A stretch of DNA of 64,000 bases from Candidatus Streptomyces philanthi (GCA_018114805.1 CP073042.1:2604001-2668000); one strand, 5' to 3'. Numbered from the stretch's first letter, positions 19,743 to 30,300 are shown. The notes: generated by a model not told the origin, from the letters alone. Program-made: numbers and translations.

Positions 19743-20459
19743 CTAGCCGTCCTGCGGCTTCGTGCCACGGTGCAGGGCGACGACGCCGCCGGTCAGGTTG
19801 CGCCAGGCGACGCGGGACCAGCCGGCGCGCTGCAGGATCCTGGCCAGGCCGGGCTGGTCGGGCCAGGCGCGGATGGACTCGGCGAGGTAGACGTACGCGT
19901 CCGGGCTGCTGCTCACGGCCGTGGCGACCGGCGGCAGCGCCCGCATCAGGTACTCCATGTAGACCGTGCGGAACGGCGCCCACGTCGGCTGGCTGAAATC
20001 GCAGATGACGATCTTGCCGCCGGGCTTGGTCACGCGCAGCATCTCGCGCAGCCCGCCCTCGGTGTCCTGCACGTTGCGCAGCCCGAAGGAGATCGTGACG
20101 GTGTCGAAGACGCCGTCCGCGAACGGGAGTCGGGTGGCGTCGCCGGCCGTGAGCGGCAGGAACGGGTGGCGCTGCTTTCCGGCCCGCAGCATGCCCAACG
20201 AGAAGTCGCAGGGCATGACGTACGCGCCGGCGGCCGTGAACGGCAGCGACGACGTCCCCGTGCCCGCGGCCAGGTCGAGCACCCGCTCCTCCGGGCGCGC
20301 GTCCACGGCGCGCGCGACGGCCTTGCGCCACAGCCGGGACTGCCCGAGCGAGAGCACGTCGTTGGTGAGGTCGTAGTTGGCCGCCACGTCATCGAACATC
20401 GCGGCGACTTCGTGCGGCTGCTTGTCCAGGGAAGCTCGGGTCACCCTCCCATTGTTCAC
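19743..20459 (-). CDS. menG: Demethylmenaquinone methyltransferase (MenG/UbiE)
   Basis: SAM-dependent C-methylation of demethylmenaquinone, the last ring step of menaquinone synthesis. Class I methyltransferase motifs are clear: [15 protein letters not shown] (SAM loop), [14 protein letters not shown], and the UbiE signatures [19 protein letters not shown] and [14 protein letters not shown] [20 protein letters not shown]. 230-238 residues depending on whether ATG 20459 or the GTG of [10 protein letters not shown] is used; the latter matches relatives. The frame is intact and ends with TAG. Confidence 0.95.
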   Translation of the reverse strand: MNNGRVTRASLDKQPHEVAAMFDDVAANYDLTNDVLSLGQSRLWRKAVARAVDARPEERVLDLAAGTGTSSLPFTAAGAYVMPCDFSLGMLRAGKQRHPFLPLTAGDATRLPFADGVFDTVTISFGLRNVQDTEGGLREMLRVTKPGGKIVICDFSQPTWAPFRTVYMEYLMRALPPVATAVSSSPDAYVYLAESIRAWPDQPGLARILQRAGWSRVAWRNLTGGVVALHRGTKPQDG

Positions 20460-20636
20460 CCGGCCTCCCCCGGCCCCCCTCGGGGGTCGCCCCGACGGCG
20501 AGCCGGCCGGCCCACCACGACGACGTCCGGGCCCCGGCGCCCGGACGCCCTCCTAGCCGCGACGACGAGGGCCGGCCCCCGGCGGCAACACCCCGCGCCG
20601 ACGGCGCCCTCCGCCGCAGCGGCGGCGCCCCGCGTC

Positions 20637-21323
20637 TCAGCGGCGGCGGAAGACCAGGCGGCCGTCGAGCACCGTGGCCACGCAGCTCGCCGCGCCACGG
20701 GTGGCCAGCTCGGCGACCGCGGCCACGGCGAACACCGCGAAGTCAGCCCGGGCCCCGGGCGACAGCGGGCCGGTGAAGGTGGTCTCGTGTGGTGTGCCGG
20801 CGGGCAGGGCGGCTATCGGGTCGAGCAGCGCGGGAACCGGCGGGTCGGCGGCCCCGGCCGGGTCGGGCGCGGCGCTCGCGCGGGACCCGGGGATCACGAC
20901 GAGGCCCGCCCTGGCCACCGCCGTGCGCACGGCGGGGCGCGCGAAGGGGCCGGTCACAGCCGTCGTGCCGTGCCGCAGCATCCGCTGGGTGCCGCGCCGC
21001 GCGGACTCACCCCAGCGCGCGTCGGCGAGCCCGAGGTCGGCCAGCGCGGCGGGGTCGACCAGCGGCTCGGTGCCTAGGCGCTCGGCCTCGCGCGGGTCCG
21101 GGTGGTAGGCGGCCTCAAGGAGCGCCGCGGCCCGCGCGTTGAGCAGCCCCGGCGTGAGGAGCCCGGGCCAGCGCCGCTCGCGCGCGCCCGGGTGCTCCGC
21201 CGCCATCTCCTCGTACGGGCCGACCGCGGCGATGCGGGCGCCGTCCACGACGACCGCCCCGTCCGCCACGGGCTCCGCCCCCGGGCCCGTAAGCAGCAGC
21301 TCGGCCCCGTGAATCGTCAGCAC
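20637..21323 (-). CDS. Truncated amidohydrolase-like (imidazolonepropionase-like) protein
   Basis: 228-residue intact frame. The N-terminus has the amidohydrolase composite-domain pattern (GAVVVDGARIAAVGPYEEM, GLLTPGLLNARAAALLEAAY), where active enzymes have N-A-H-x-H; here both metal-ligand histidines are absent. It then goes almost directly to the C-terminal strand region (LSPGARADFAVFAVAAVAEL, VATVLDGRLVFRRR), lacking most of the metal-binding barrel. Similar short proteins occur beside menaquinone genes in Streptomyces. The position between menG and mqnC suggests a quinone-related but probably non-catalytic role. That is inference. Confidence 0.65.
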   Translation of the reverse strand: MLTIHGAELLLTGPGAEPVADGAVVVDGARIAAVGPYEEMAAEHPGARERRWPGLLTPGLLNARAAALLEAAYHPDPREAERLGTEPLVDPAALADLGLADARWGESARRGTQRMLRHGTTAVTGPFARPAVRTAVARAGLVVIPGSRASAAPDPAGAADPPVPALLDPIAALPAGTPHETTFTGPLSPGARADFAVFAVAAVAELATRGAASCVATVLDGRLVFRRR

Positions 21324-21375
21324 GCCCCGCCCCCCATCCCGATGATCCGCGTAACGGCCCCCGAACCGGTCCGGT

Positions 21376-22575
21376 TCAGCGGGCGTCGATGAGCTTGAGG
21401 GCGGGGTGGGCCGTGCCGCGGTCGATCGCGGTCGACGACAGGTGCGAGACGACCTTGTCGTCCACCGGGTCGTCGGCCGGGTCGTCGTGCACCACCAGGT
21501 GCTCGTACGTCGTGGCGCGCTGCGCCGGGACCCGGCCCGCCTTGCGGATCAGGTCGATGATCTCCATCCGGTTGGAGCGGTGCCGGGCGCCGGCCGAGGA
21601 AACCACGTTCTCCTCCAGCATGATCGAGCCCAGGTCGTCCGCCCCGTAGTGCAGCGAGAGCTGGCCGACCTCCTTGCCGGTGGTCAGCCACGAACCCTGG
21701 ATGTGCGCGACGTTGTCCAGGAAGAGGCGCGCGATGGCGATCATCCGCAGGTACTCGAAGAGGGTGGCCTGCGTCTGGCCCTTGAGGTGGTTGTTCTCGG
21801 GCTGGTACGTGTACGGGATGAAGGCGCGGAAGCCGCCCGTGCGGTCCTGCACGTCGCGGATCATCCGCAGGTGCTCGATCCTCTCGGCGTTGGTCTCGCC
21901 GGTGCCCATCAGCATCGTGGAGGTGGACTCGACGCCCAGGTTGTGCGCGATCTCCATGATCTCCAGCCAGCGCTCGCCCGACTCCTTGAGCGGCGCGATG
22001 GCCTTCCGCGGGCGCTCCGGCAGCAGCTCGGCGCCCGCGCCGGCGAACGAGTCGAGCCCCGCCGCGTGGATGCGCCGGATGGCCTCGTCGGCGGTGACGC
22101 CGGAGATCCGCGACATGTGCTCGATCTCGGAGGCGCCCAGCGAGTGGATGACGAGCTGCGGGAACGCTTTCTTGATCGCCGCGAAGTGCTCCTCGTAGTA
22201 CTCCACGCCGAAGTCCGGGTGGTGGCCGCCCTGGAACATGATCTGGGTGCCGCCCAGCTCGACGGTCTCCGCGCAGCGGCGCAGGATGTCGTCCAGGTCG
22301 CGGGTCCAGCCCTTGTCGTGGGCCTTGGGCGGGGCGTAGAAGGCGCAGAACTTGCAAGCCGTCACGCAGACGTTGGTGTAGTTGATGTTCCGCTCGATGA
22401 TGTACGTCGCGATGTGCTCCGTCCCGGCGTACCGCCGGCGGCGCGCGGCGTCGGCGGCCGCGCCGAGCGCGTGCAGAGACGCGTCCCGGTACAGGTCGAG
22501 CGCCTCCTCTGGGGTGATCCGACCGCCGCCGACGGCGCGGTCGAGGACGGACTGCAGATCGGCGTTCTCCGTCAC
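21376..22575 (-). CDS. mqnC: Cyclic dehypoxanthine futalosine synthase (MqnC)
   Basis: Radical SAM enzyme that cyclises dehypoxanthine futalosine in the futalosine route to menaquinone. 399 residues, intact. The cluster motif CxxxCxxC is CVTACKFC, followed by AFYAPP. Also seen are GGTQIMFQGGHHPDFGVEYY, EIEHMSRISGVT and FIPYTYQPENN, all typical of MqnC and distinguishing it from MqnE. The preceding conserved stretch is YIIERNINYTN. The ATG at 22575 is retained because MTENADLQSVLDRAVGG matches relatives. Confidence 0.96.
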   Translation of the reverse strand: MTENADLQSVLDRAVGGGRITPEEALDLYRDASLHALGAAADAARRRRYAGTEHIATYIIERNINYTNVCVTACKFCAFYAPPKAHDKGWTRDLDDILRRCAETVELGGTQIMFQGGHHPDFGVEYYEEHFAAIKKAFPQLVIHSLGASEIEHMSRISGVTADEAIRRIHAAGLDSFAGAGAELLPERPRKAIAPLKESGERWLEIMEIAHNLGVESTSTMLMGTGETNAERIEHLRMIRDVQDRTGGFRAFIPYTYQPENNHLKGQTQATLFEYLRMIAIARLFLDNVAHIQGSWLTTGKEVGQLSLHYGADDLGSIMLEENVVSSAGARHRSNRMEIIDLIRKAGRVPAQRATTYEHLVVHDDPADDPVDDKVVSHLSSTAIDRGTAHPALKLIDAR

Positions 22576-22774
22576 CGGGGCGTCCCTTCCGGAGGGTTAC
22601 GTACGGACATCAGTCAGCGTACGCCAGGGGGGCGACACCCCGGCCCGCGGCCGGCCCACCCCCGCGACCTGCGGCGCGGCGTCCGGTGACGTAGACCATG
22701 GCCACCTCGCCAGCCCGGCAGCCCGGCAGTGCGTCGGCCGGTCGGGGCGACAGCCCGTCAGCCCGGTCGGGGCG

Positions 22775-24861
22775 TCAGTCCGCCGCCGGCTGCTTGACCA
22801 TGCGGGCCACCGGGCGCCCGGCCGCCTCGTCCTGGGACTTGTAGACGAGCTTGCCGGTCTCCCTGTCCAGCGTGTACGTGGTCGGCGCCGTCACGCCCGT
22901 GCACAGGAACGGGCCGCCTTCCTTGGACTCGTCGGTGGCCTCGGTGATCGTCAGCCGGGTGTTTCGATCCGTCACCGAACGCTGCCCTTGGCGTAGCAGC
23001 GCTGCCCGAAGACGTCGGTGACCGCCTCGACGACGACGGTCCCGGTGCGGCCCTGGCGGACGGTCGCGATGTGCTTGCCGTTGTACTTGCCCTTGGCGTA
23101 CTGGGGGCCCTTCCAGGTGCCGATGAGGTTCTTCGGCACGTCGCCCCCGGCGGCACGCCGCCCGGCGCGGTCGGTCCGCCACCGGCCGGCTGCGAGCCGT
23201 CGGGCGCTGGCGGGCTGTCGCTGGAGCGGGGGGACGGGGTCTGGCTCTGCTTCGCGCCGCCGGCGCGTGTCGCCACCGCCGCCGTCCCGTACCGCGTCGT
23301 AGACGACGACGGCCGATGTCGCTACGGCGAGCGCGCCGGCGACCGAGAGCACCAGCGAACAACTCAGACACCGCGGCCGGCCGCGCCGCCCGAACCCGGC
23401 CGACAGCGCCATCCGCCGCTCCCGCCCCGCCCGGTCCGCGCCAGCCGCGCCGTCCTCCGGGACGTGCGGGCCGCTGCCCGGGTCGCCCGGAGCGCCGCCG
23501 GACCGGCGCGCGGCGCCCCGCCAGCGCCGGCGGCCCGGGCCCGGCCGCCCGCCGCGCCCCGCCGTCGCGGCCTCCGCCATCCCGGCGCCGCTGCCCTCCG
23601 GCGAGCGACGCGGCGCCGCGACCGGGGCCACGGTGCCGGCGTGACCGGCGCCGCCGGGCTGGCCGGCGCCGATGGGCTGGTGGGACTGGCTGGCGTGGCC
23701 GGTGCTGCCGGCGCGGCCTCCGTACGAGGGGTCGGGCGGCCCGAACGCGCCGGCGCGTACGCCCGAGTCCATTCCCACCGTCTCGGGCCCGAGCGCCTCG
23801 GGAGACAGCGTGGCGGGCCCGCCGGGTGGCGGGCCGACCTCGGCGGAACCGGCAGCCCCGGCCGAAGGGGCGGTGGGCCAGGCGGGGGCGGGCGGCGGTG
23901 TGGGGGGCGGCGCCAGCGGCTCCGCCTCCAGGTCGAGCAACTCCATCGCGCGCCGGCTCGCGCCCTCCACCAGCGGGGCGGGCAGCCACCCGGGCCGCAC
24001 CAGGCCGGCCGCGCCGCTCCCCGCGCCGCCGCCGTCCGCGTCCGCGCCGCCGTCCGCGTCGGCGGTCAGCCGGCGCACCAGCTCGGCCGGCGTGGGGCGG
24101 CCGGCCGGGTCCTTGGCCAAGCAGTCGGCGACGACCGCGCGCAACCCGCCCGCCAGCGAGGGGGCCAGCTCCGGCTCCTCGTGCACGACCCGGAGGAGGA
24201 GCGCGGCCGAGGAGTCGCCGGGAAAGGGCGGCCGGCCGGTGGCGGCGTACGCCAGGACCGCGCCCAGCGAGAACACGTCGGCGGCGGCCGTCGCGCCCTG
24301 GCCGAGGATCTGCTCGGGCGACATGTAGCCGGGTGAGCCGATGGAGACGCCGGTGGAGGTGAGGGAGGCGGTGCCGTCGATGGCGCGGGTGATGCCGAAG
24401 TCGATGAGCCGCGGCCCGTCCAAGGCGAGCAGCACGTTCGACGGCTTGACGTCGCGGTGCACCAGGCCCAGGCCGTGCACGGCCACCAACGCCTCCGCCA
24501 GGCTGGCGCCCAGCGCGCGTAGGCACACGGTCGGCAGCGCGCCCAGTTCCTCGACGGCCTGGGTGAGCGAGGGGCCGGCGATGTAACCGGTGGCCACCCA
24601 GGGCACCGAGGCATCCAGGTCGGCGTCGAGCACGGGGGCCGTCCAGGCGCCGCCCACCCGTCGGGCCACCTCCACCTCGCGCCGGAAACGGGCCCGGAAC
24701 TGGGCGTCCGTCGCGAAGTGCGGGTGGACCAGCTTCACGGCGACGGTGCGCCCGCCCACGCTGCGGCCCAGGTAGACCCGGCCCATCCCGCCCGAGGCCA
24801 GGCGCCGCAGCAGCCGGTACGCGCCGATGCCACGGGGATCATCCGGTTCCAGTGGGTACAT
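22775..24861 (-). CDS. Membrane serine/threonine protein kinase (PknB-like), C-terminus frameshifted
   Basis: The ATG at 24859-24861 follows a strong GGAGGGGGAGG site. Kinase domain (about residues 1-270): P-loop LASGGMGRVYLG, VAVKLV lysine, catalytic HRDVKPSNVLL, DFG in LIDFGITRAI, activation-loop end SPGYMSPEQI. A Pro/Gly/Ala-rich juxtamembrane region follows, then a transmembrane helix (SLVLSVAGALAVATSAVVVY) and an extracytoplasmic domain (VPKNLIGTWKGPQYAKGKYN ... TYTLDRETGKLVYKSQDEAA). There are no PASTA repeats. The frame moves near 23280, 23150 and 22977, so the external domain is scrambled as written while the kinase domain is intact. The external domain, built around GTWKG, may be a ligand sensor. 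Confidence 0.85.
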
Positions 24862-25092
24862 CGTGTTGCCTCCCCCTCCACTGCGCCGCCCAGCTTTAGG
24901 TGCGCGGCGCGCGGCGCGGGCAGGGTACCGACGACCGCGCTCGGCCCGTAGTCGAGCGCCGCCCCGCACGCGTGGACCGCGCCCGGGGCGAGCGGGCGGC
25001 GGCCGTGCGGCGGTTCGTCGGGGCGGGCATCGGGGCGGGGGTCGTCCGGATGCCGGGGGCGTGGCCGCGAGGTCGTGATCCCGTCCGGGGGG

Positions 25093-25992
<900 letters not shown>

Positions 25993-26174
25993 CTAGCCCC
26001 GGGGTGATGCGTGGGTGGCGCCGGGGGCGCGGTGGCGCGGCGCGGGGGATCACGTCGGTTGCCCGGGCCCCGTTGACGTGCGCGCTTTTCCCTTCCGTGA
26101 CGCCTGGAAACCGCCCGTCCCCGTGATCTTTCGCTCTTTCCCCCCGGCATCTGCCGTGCTATGCTCGCCGCAAG

Positions 26175-26240
26175 TTGCAGTTTGGTTTCCCTTGCAGTAC
26201 AGAGCCTGCGGAGCATGTGACGCCGCAGGCTTTTGTAGTT
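26175..26240 (+). promoter_or_regulatory. Cold-shock gene leader: hairpin followed by T-rich run
   Basis: GCCTGCGG (26204-26211) pairs with CCGCAGGC (26223-26230) around an 11-base loop and is followed at once by TTTTG, the form of an intrinsic terminator, 65 bases before the csp start. A possible -35 TTGCAG at 26175 with TACAGA 17 bases later lies upstream. The layout suggests attenuation or a cold-sensitive leader structure. No experiment is implied. Confidence 0.45.
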
Positions 26241-26295
26241 TTCAGACTTCTCGCAGGTTCTGGAGCAGGGCAACCCTTTGGCCCAAGGAGGGCTT

Positions 26296-26499
26296 ATGGC
26301 TACCGGAACCGTGAAGTGGTTCAACGCTGAAAAGGGCTTCGGCTTCATCGCCCAGGACGGCGGCGGCCCGGATGTCTTCGTCCACTACTCCGCGATCAAC
26401 GTCTCTGGTTTCCGCTCCCTGGAGGAGAACCAGCAGGTCAACTTCGACGTCACGCAGGGTCCGAAGGGCCCGCAGGCGGAGAACGTAACCCCTGTCTGA
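26296..26499 (+). CDS. Cold-shock domain protein (CspA family)
   Basis: 67-residue nucleic-acid-binding OB-fold protein, an RNA chaperone or transcription antiterminator. The ATG at 26296 has AAGGAGGG upstream and is preferred to the in-frame start at 26278. RNP1 is KGFGFIAQ and RNP2 is VFVHYSAI. The start [17 protein letters not shown] is canonical. The gene is short, intact, and followed by a strong terminator. Confidence 0.96.
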   Translation: MATGTVKWFNAEKGFGFIAQDGGGPDVFVHYSAINVSGFRSLEENQQVNFDVTQGPKGPQAENVTPV

Positions 26500-26566
26500 T
26501 CCTCTGGATCCGCAGCGGGTTCGGCCATCGCGGTCGGCACCTAATTCGTTCCTGATGTAGTACCGA

Positions 26567-26606
26567 AGGAGCCCTGCTCCCCGTTTCGACGGGAAGCAGG
26601 GCTCCT
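26567..26606 (+). terminator. Rho-independent terminator after csp
   Basis: AGGAGCCCTGCT pairs with AGCAGGGCTCCT, with inner pairing of CCCGT and ACGGG, followed by TGCCTTTT. It lies about 70 bases past the csp stop. Confidence 0.88.
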
Positions 26607-26812
26607 GCCTTTTCCCGGCCCCCGCCTCCCGCCCCTCCCGTACGCCTCTTCGGTGTTGTCGGTTCCGACGAAGCCCTGGTGAGTTCTGGCGACTTTTGCG
26701 CTATCCCTCGCTCGCTTCTTGCGGGTTCCTACCGGGTTTCCCTCGTGTTTCTCCGGAGTTCCCCGCGTTCCGGGTGAGCGAGGTCGCGGCTCCCCTTTTC
26801 CCGGGGCGGGGC

Positions 26813-27310
26813 TCACTCGCGGGCGTACAGTTCCTCGATCGTCGTGGCGAAATCCCTGGCCACCGCGGCCCGGCGCAGTTCGAGCGAGGGCGTGGGGTGG
26901 CCGGACGCCTCGGTGGAGTCGACCGGCAGCACCCGGAAGCGGCGGATCGACTCGGGGCGCGAGACCAGCGTGTTGGCGTCGTCCACGGCCCGCGCGAGTT
27001 CCGCCCGGAGCGCCTGGTCCCGGACGAGTTCGGACAGCGACACCCGCTGCCTGCCCCGCATCCGGCGCCAGTGCGCGAGGTCGTCCGGGTCCAGGGGGAT
27101 CAGCGCGGTCACGTACGGGCGGCCGTCACCGAAGGCCACGCACTGTCCGACCAGCGGGTGGGCCCGCAGCCGGTGCTCCAGCGGCGCGGGCGCCACGTTC
27201 TTGCCGCCGGAGATGACGATCAGCTCCTTCTTACGACCGGTGATGGTGAGGTAGCCGTCGGCGTCCAGGGCGCCGATGTCGCCCGTCGCGAACCAGCCGT
27301 CGGCCGTGGT
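26813..27310 (-). pseudogene. Remnant of a long-chain fatty-acid-CoA ligase (C-terminal domain only)
   Basis: Only the last ~165 residues of an AMP-forming acyl-CoA synthetase remain: TADGWFATGDIGALDADGYL (the A8-region Asp), ITGRKKELIVISGGKNVAPA (catalytic A10-side motif), then EHRLRAHPLVGQCVAFGDGR and the tail HPTPSLELRRAAV. The ~400-residue N-terminal adenylation domain and start are missing; upstream sequence in that frame is Arg/Pro low complexity. Full-length FadD-type genes occupy this place beside a TetR regulator in related genomes as I recall. The operator-like palindrome upstream survives. Confidence 0.75.
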
Positions 27311-27689
27311 GGCCGGCGTGCTCGTGCCGCGCTCCCCCATCCTGGGTGGGTGTGGCCGCCGGGCGGGACCAACCGGCCCGCCCCGTAGGCGGGGTGGCCT
27401 ACGCGGGCGGGCGGAGTCAGGCGGGTGCGCGCGGGCGCGCGGGAGGGGGCAGGGCGGGCGGCGGGCCGCCCCAGGACCTGCGGCGGTCACCGTCGGCCAG
27501 TTCCTGACCTTTCAGTAACCTTACTTGCAAGTAAAGTACGCGAAGAAGCGGTTGGCCCATGCCTGAAACCCACATCGCTGCCACGATGTGGGGTTCGGTG
27601 CCACCGGTACGGCGCGGGCGCCGCCCCCGCCACGGGCTGGCCGGCCTCCCGCCTGCCAGGTCAGGGCCCGGTGGCCGGGCCCGTGGCCG
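27311..27689. other. Gap holding a hairpin and a palindromic operator
   Basis: About 380 bases without a gene between the ligase remnant and the tetR stop. It contains an imperfect GC-rich inverted repeat built on GTAGGC/GCCTAC at 27376-27412, and the TTACTTGCAAGTAA palindrome annotated separately. Confidence 0.45.
27521..27534. promoter_or_regulatory. Palindromic operator, probable TetR-family site
   Basis: TTACTTGCAAGTAA is a perfect 14-bp palindrome in locally A+T-rich sequence, upstream of the acyl-CoA ligase remnant and beside the tetR gene. The form (TTACTnnnnAGTAA) suits TetR-type regulators of fatty-acid metabolism. Assignment to the neighbouring regulator is inference. Confidence 0.55.
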
Positions 27690-28337
27690 TCACGCGCTCG
27701 GCTGCCACTTCTGGTCGCGCAGCAGGTTGCCGAGGCCGGCCCAGGCGAAGTTCATCAGCGTGGCCGCGGCCTCCTTGGCCGTCGGGCCGCCCGGCGAGCC
27801 CGCCCAGTCGGCCATCGACTCGGCCGCCCCGACCAGGGCGTACGCCAGGCCGGCCACCTCCCGGTCGGCGAACTCCGGGTCGCAGTCGGCCTCCTTGGAC
27901 GCCTCGCCGATGAGCTGTTCCACGAAGCTGACCAACTCGGCGCGCATGGCCGCCACCTCGCGCACGAACGGTTCGCCCTGCGAGCGCGCCTGGCTGTGCA
28001 GGACGGCCCAGCCGTCCGGGTGCTCGGCGGTGTACGCGAAAAGGCCGCGCAGCCCGCTCCACAGTTGCCGGTCGGCCGGCACGTCGCGCTCCACGGCCGC
28101 GCGCACCGCCGCGACCAGCGCCTTCGCCTCGCGCCTGATGCAGGCGGTGAACAGCTCTTCCTTGGAGTTCAGGTACAGGTAGACCAGCGGCTTGGAGACC
28201 CCGGCCAGTTCGGCGATGTCGTCCATGGAAGCGGCCCGGTAGCCCCGTCGCGCGAAGGTCCGCACGGCGGCGTCGAGCATCTGCTGCTCCCGCACCGCCC
28301 GCGGCATCCGCTTGCTCCTACCGCCACCCATGTGCAA
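27690..28337 (-). CDS. TetR/AcrR-family transcriptional regulator
   Basis: 215-residue repressor, intact. The helix-turn-helix is in the N-terminal third: ILDAAVRTF-like MLDAAVRTFARRGYRAASMD, then DIAELAGVSKPLVYLYLNSK. The C-terminal ligand domain is all-helical. The neighbouring acyl-CoA ligase remnant and palindrome suggest it once controlled fatty-acid activation and may sense acyl-CoA. Start at MHMGGGRSKRMPRAVREQQ; a start one or two codons later is equally possible. Confidence 0.88.
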   Translation of the reverse strand: MHMGGGRSKRMPRAVREQQMLDAAVRTFARRGYRAASMDDIAELAGVSKPLVYLYLNSKEELFTACIRREAKALVAAVRAAVERDVPADRQLWSGLRGLFAYTAEHPDGWAVLHSQARSQGEPFVREVAAMRAELVSFVEQLIGEASKEADCDPEFADREVAGLAYALVGAAESMADWAGSPGGPTAKEAAATLMNFAWAGLGNLLRDQKWQPSA

Positions 28338-28595
28338 CGCCCCTCCGAGAACCCAACGTGCTGACGAGTAAAGCTACGTTCCCCACCCGGGCATCATCAT
28401 CCCCGCCCGGCGCCGGCCACGAGAAGTGATCGGCGGGACGGGGGCGATGCCTGCTTCCCATGTCACCGGTGTGCTGGGAGTGCGCGGGCCCGGCCCACGG
28501 TCCGGCGGCCCGCCGCGCTCGGCGCACCGCCACCGCGCATACCGGTGCCCCGGTCGCGCCGGGCGACCGGGGCACCTGATGGCGCGCGGGGTCCG

Positions 28596-29915
28596 CTACG
28601 CGGCCGCCGGCAGCGCGCCCTCCTGCTTGCCCTCCGGCTGGCCCTCGTCCAGCGGCGAGGCGGAGGCCGTTTCGTACGCCCGGTGGTCGAGGATCTTCTC
28701 GCGGGCCGAGACCAGGACCGGGACGAGCGCCTGGCCGGCCACGTTGGTGGCGGTGCGCATCATGTCCACGATCGGGTCGATGGCCATCAGCAGGCCGACG
28801 CCCTCCAGCGGCAGGCCCAGCGTGGACAGGGTCAGGGTGAGCATCACGGTCGCGCCGGTGAGGCCGGCCGTGGCGGCGGAGCCGATCACCGAGACGAACG
28901 CGATCAGCAGGTAGTCGCCGATGTCGAGCTGGACGTCGAAGATCTGCACGATGAAGATCGCCGCGATGGCCGGGTAGATCGAGGCGCAGCCGTCCATCTT
29001 GGTCGTGGAGCCGAAGGGCACGGCGAAGGACGCGTACTCCTTGGGCACCCCGAGCCGCTCGGTGACCTTCTGCGTCAGCGGCATGGTGCCCACCGACGAG
29101 CGGGAGACGAAGGCGAGCTGGATCGCCGGCCAGGCGCCGCGGTAGAAGTGCAGCGGGTTGAGCTTGGCGACCGTGGCGAGCAGCAGCGGGTAGACGCCGA
29201 ACAGGACCAGGGCGCAGCCGACGTAGATGTCGGCAGTGAAGGTCGCGTACTTGCTGATCAGGTCCCAGCCGTACTCGACGATCGCGGTGCCGATCAGGCC
29301 GAGGGTGCCCAGCGGAGCCAGCTTGATGACCCACCACAGGGCCTTCTGGAGCAGCTCCAGGACGGCCTGGCTAAGGTTCAGGATCGGCTCGGCCTTCTCG
29401 CCGAGCTGGAGGGCGGCGGCACCGGCGACGGCCGCCATGAAGACGATCTGCAGGACGTTCAGCTCGGTGAACGGCGTGATCACGTCGCCGGGCACGATGC
29501 CGGTGAGGAAGTCGAGCCAGGAGCCCTTGTGCTCGGGCTTGGCGCCGTCGGCCGGGGTGAGCCCGGTGCCGGAGCCGGGGTTGGTGACCAGGCCGATGAA
29601 CAGGCCGATGACCACGGCTATCAGCGAGGTGGCCATGAACCACAGCAGGGTGTGGGTGGCCAGCCGGGCCGCGTTGTTGACCTTCCGCAGATTGGTGATC
29701 GACACCAGGATCGCGAAGAAGACCAGCGGGGCGACGGCAAGCTTCAGCAACTGGATGAAGATCGAGCCGATCTTGTCCAGCGTGGTGATGCGCCACTGGA
29801 CGTCACCGCTGCGGGCGGCCCAGCCGAGCAGCGCGCCGGCGACGAGGCCGAGGAGGATCTGCGCCCAGAAGGGAACCCGCAGGGCGCGCGGGACGGACAG
29901 GCGTGGGGACGACAA
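28596..29915 (-). CDS. Dicarboxylate/amino acid:cation symporter (DctA/GltP family)
   Basis: 439-residue secondary transporter (DAACS family) importing C4-dicarboxylates or acidic amino acids with H+ or Na+. A TTG start at 29913-29915 with GGAG upstream gives MSSPRLSVPRALRVPFWAQI. Family signatures are present: the serine-rich hairpin FVSRSSVGTMPLT and the substrate motif VPFGSTTKMDGCASIYPAI, then DIGDYLLIAFVSVIGSAATA. About eight helices plus two re-entrant loops are expected. The frame is intact. Operator-like palindromes lie 220 bases upstream. Confidence 0.92.
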   Translation of the reverse strand: MSSPRLSVPRALRVPFWAQILLGLVAGALLGWAARSGDVQWRITTLDKIGSIFIQLLKLAVAPLVFFAILVSITNLRKVNNAARLATHTLLWFMATSLIAVVIGLFIGLVTNPGSGTGLTPADGAKPEHKGSWLDFLTGIVPGDVITPFTELNVLQIVFMAAVAGAAALQLGEKAEPILNLSQAVLELLQKALWWVIKLAPLGTLGLIGTAIVEYGWDLISKYATFTADIYVGCALVLFGVYPLLLATVAKLNPLHFYRGAWPAIQLAFVSRSSVGTMPLTQKVTERLGVPKEYASFAVPFGSTTKMDGCASIYPAIAAIFIVQIFDVQLDIGDYLLIAFVSVIGSAATAGLTGATVMLTLTLSTLGLPLEGVGLLMAIDPIVDMMRTATNVAGQALVPVLVSAREKILDHRAYETASASPLDEGQPEGKQEGALPAAA

Positions 29916-30133
29916 CGGACACTCTCCGAGGACAGACGGATGCCAGGTCAGATGTGGATCAGGGGGCGGCGCCTGGAGCTCCGCTGAGATACGGGGTCTC
30001 CGGCCGCTGTGCGCACGTACTAGAGGCCGCGACAGGCCGCGGACAGACAGCGGCAAAGATCGATGCGCAGGCGCGCCACGAGCGGAACGCTCGTGGGGAA
30101 TCGGGGCGCGGCTGCGGTCAACATGGCAATGAC

Positions 30134-30163
30134 GTTAACACTTTAACTTTGGGGAACCCAAAG
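30134..30163. promoter_or_regulatory. Overlapping palindromes upstream of the dicarboxylate transporter
   Basis: CTTTGGGGAACCCAAAG (30147-30163) is a perfect 7-3-7 inverted repeat, directly preceded by GTTAACACTTTAAC (30134-30147), itself an inverted repeat of GTTAA/TTAAC. They lie in an A+T-rich patch that probably contains the transporter promoter. The cognate regulator is unknown. Confidence 0.5.
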
Positions 30164-30264
30164 GAGATCTTTGAGACGAGCCGCCCCCTCGGGCCTCGCG
30201 GGCCGGCGCGCGGGCGGCCGGACCGCGCTCCGGGGGCGACCCCGTACGCGCCCGGGAACGCCAA

Positions 30265-30300
30265 CGCCCCCACCGCGGGCGGCAATGCGCGGTGAGGGCG
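30265..30300 (-). terminator. Hairpin terminator after the DUF4229 gene
   Basis: A 13-bp stem with one mismatch (CGCCCCCACCGCG against CGCGGTGAGGGCG) around a 10-base loop, 57 bases past the stop of the minus-strand gene. Confidence 0.6.
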
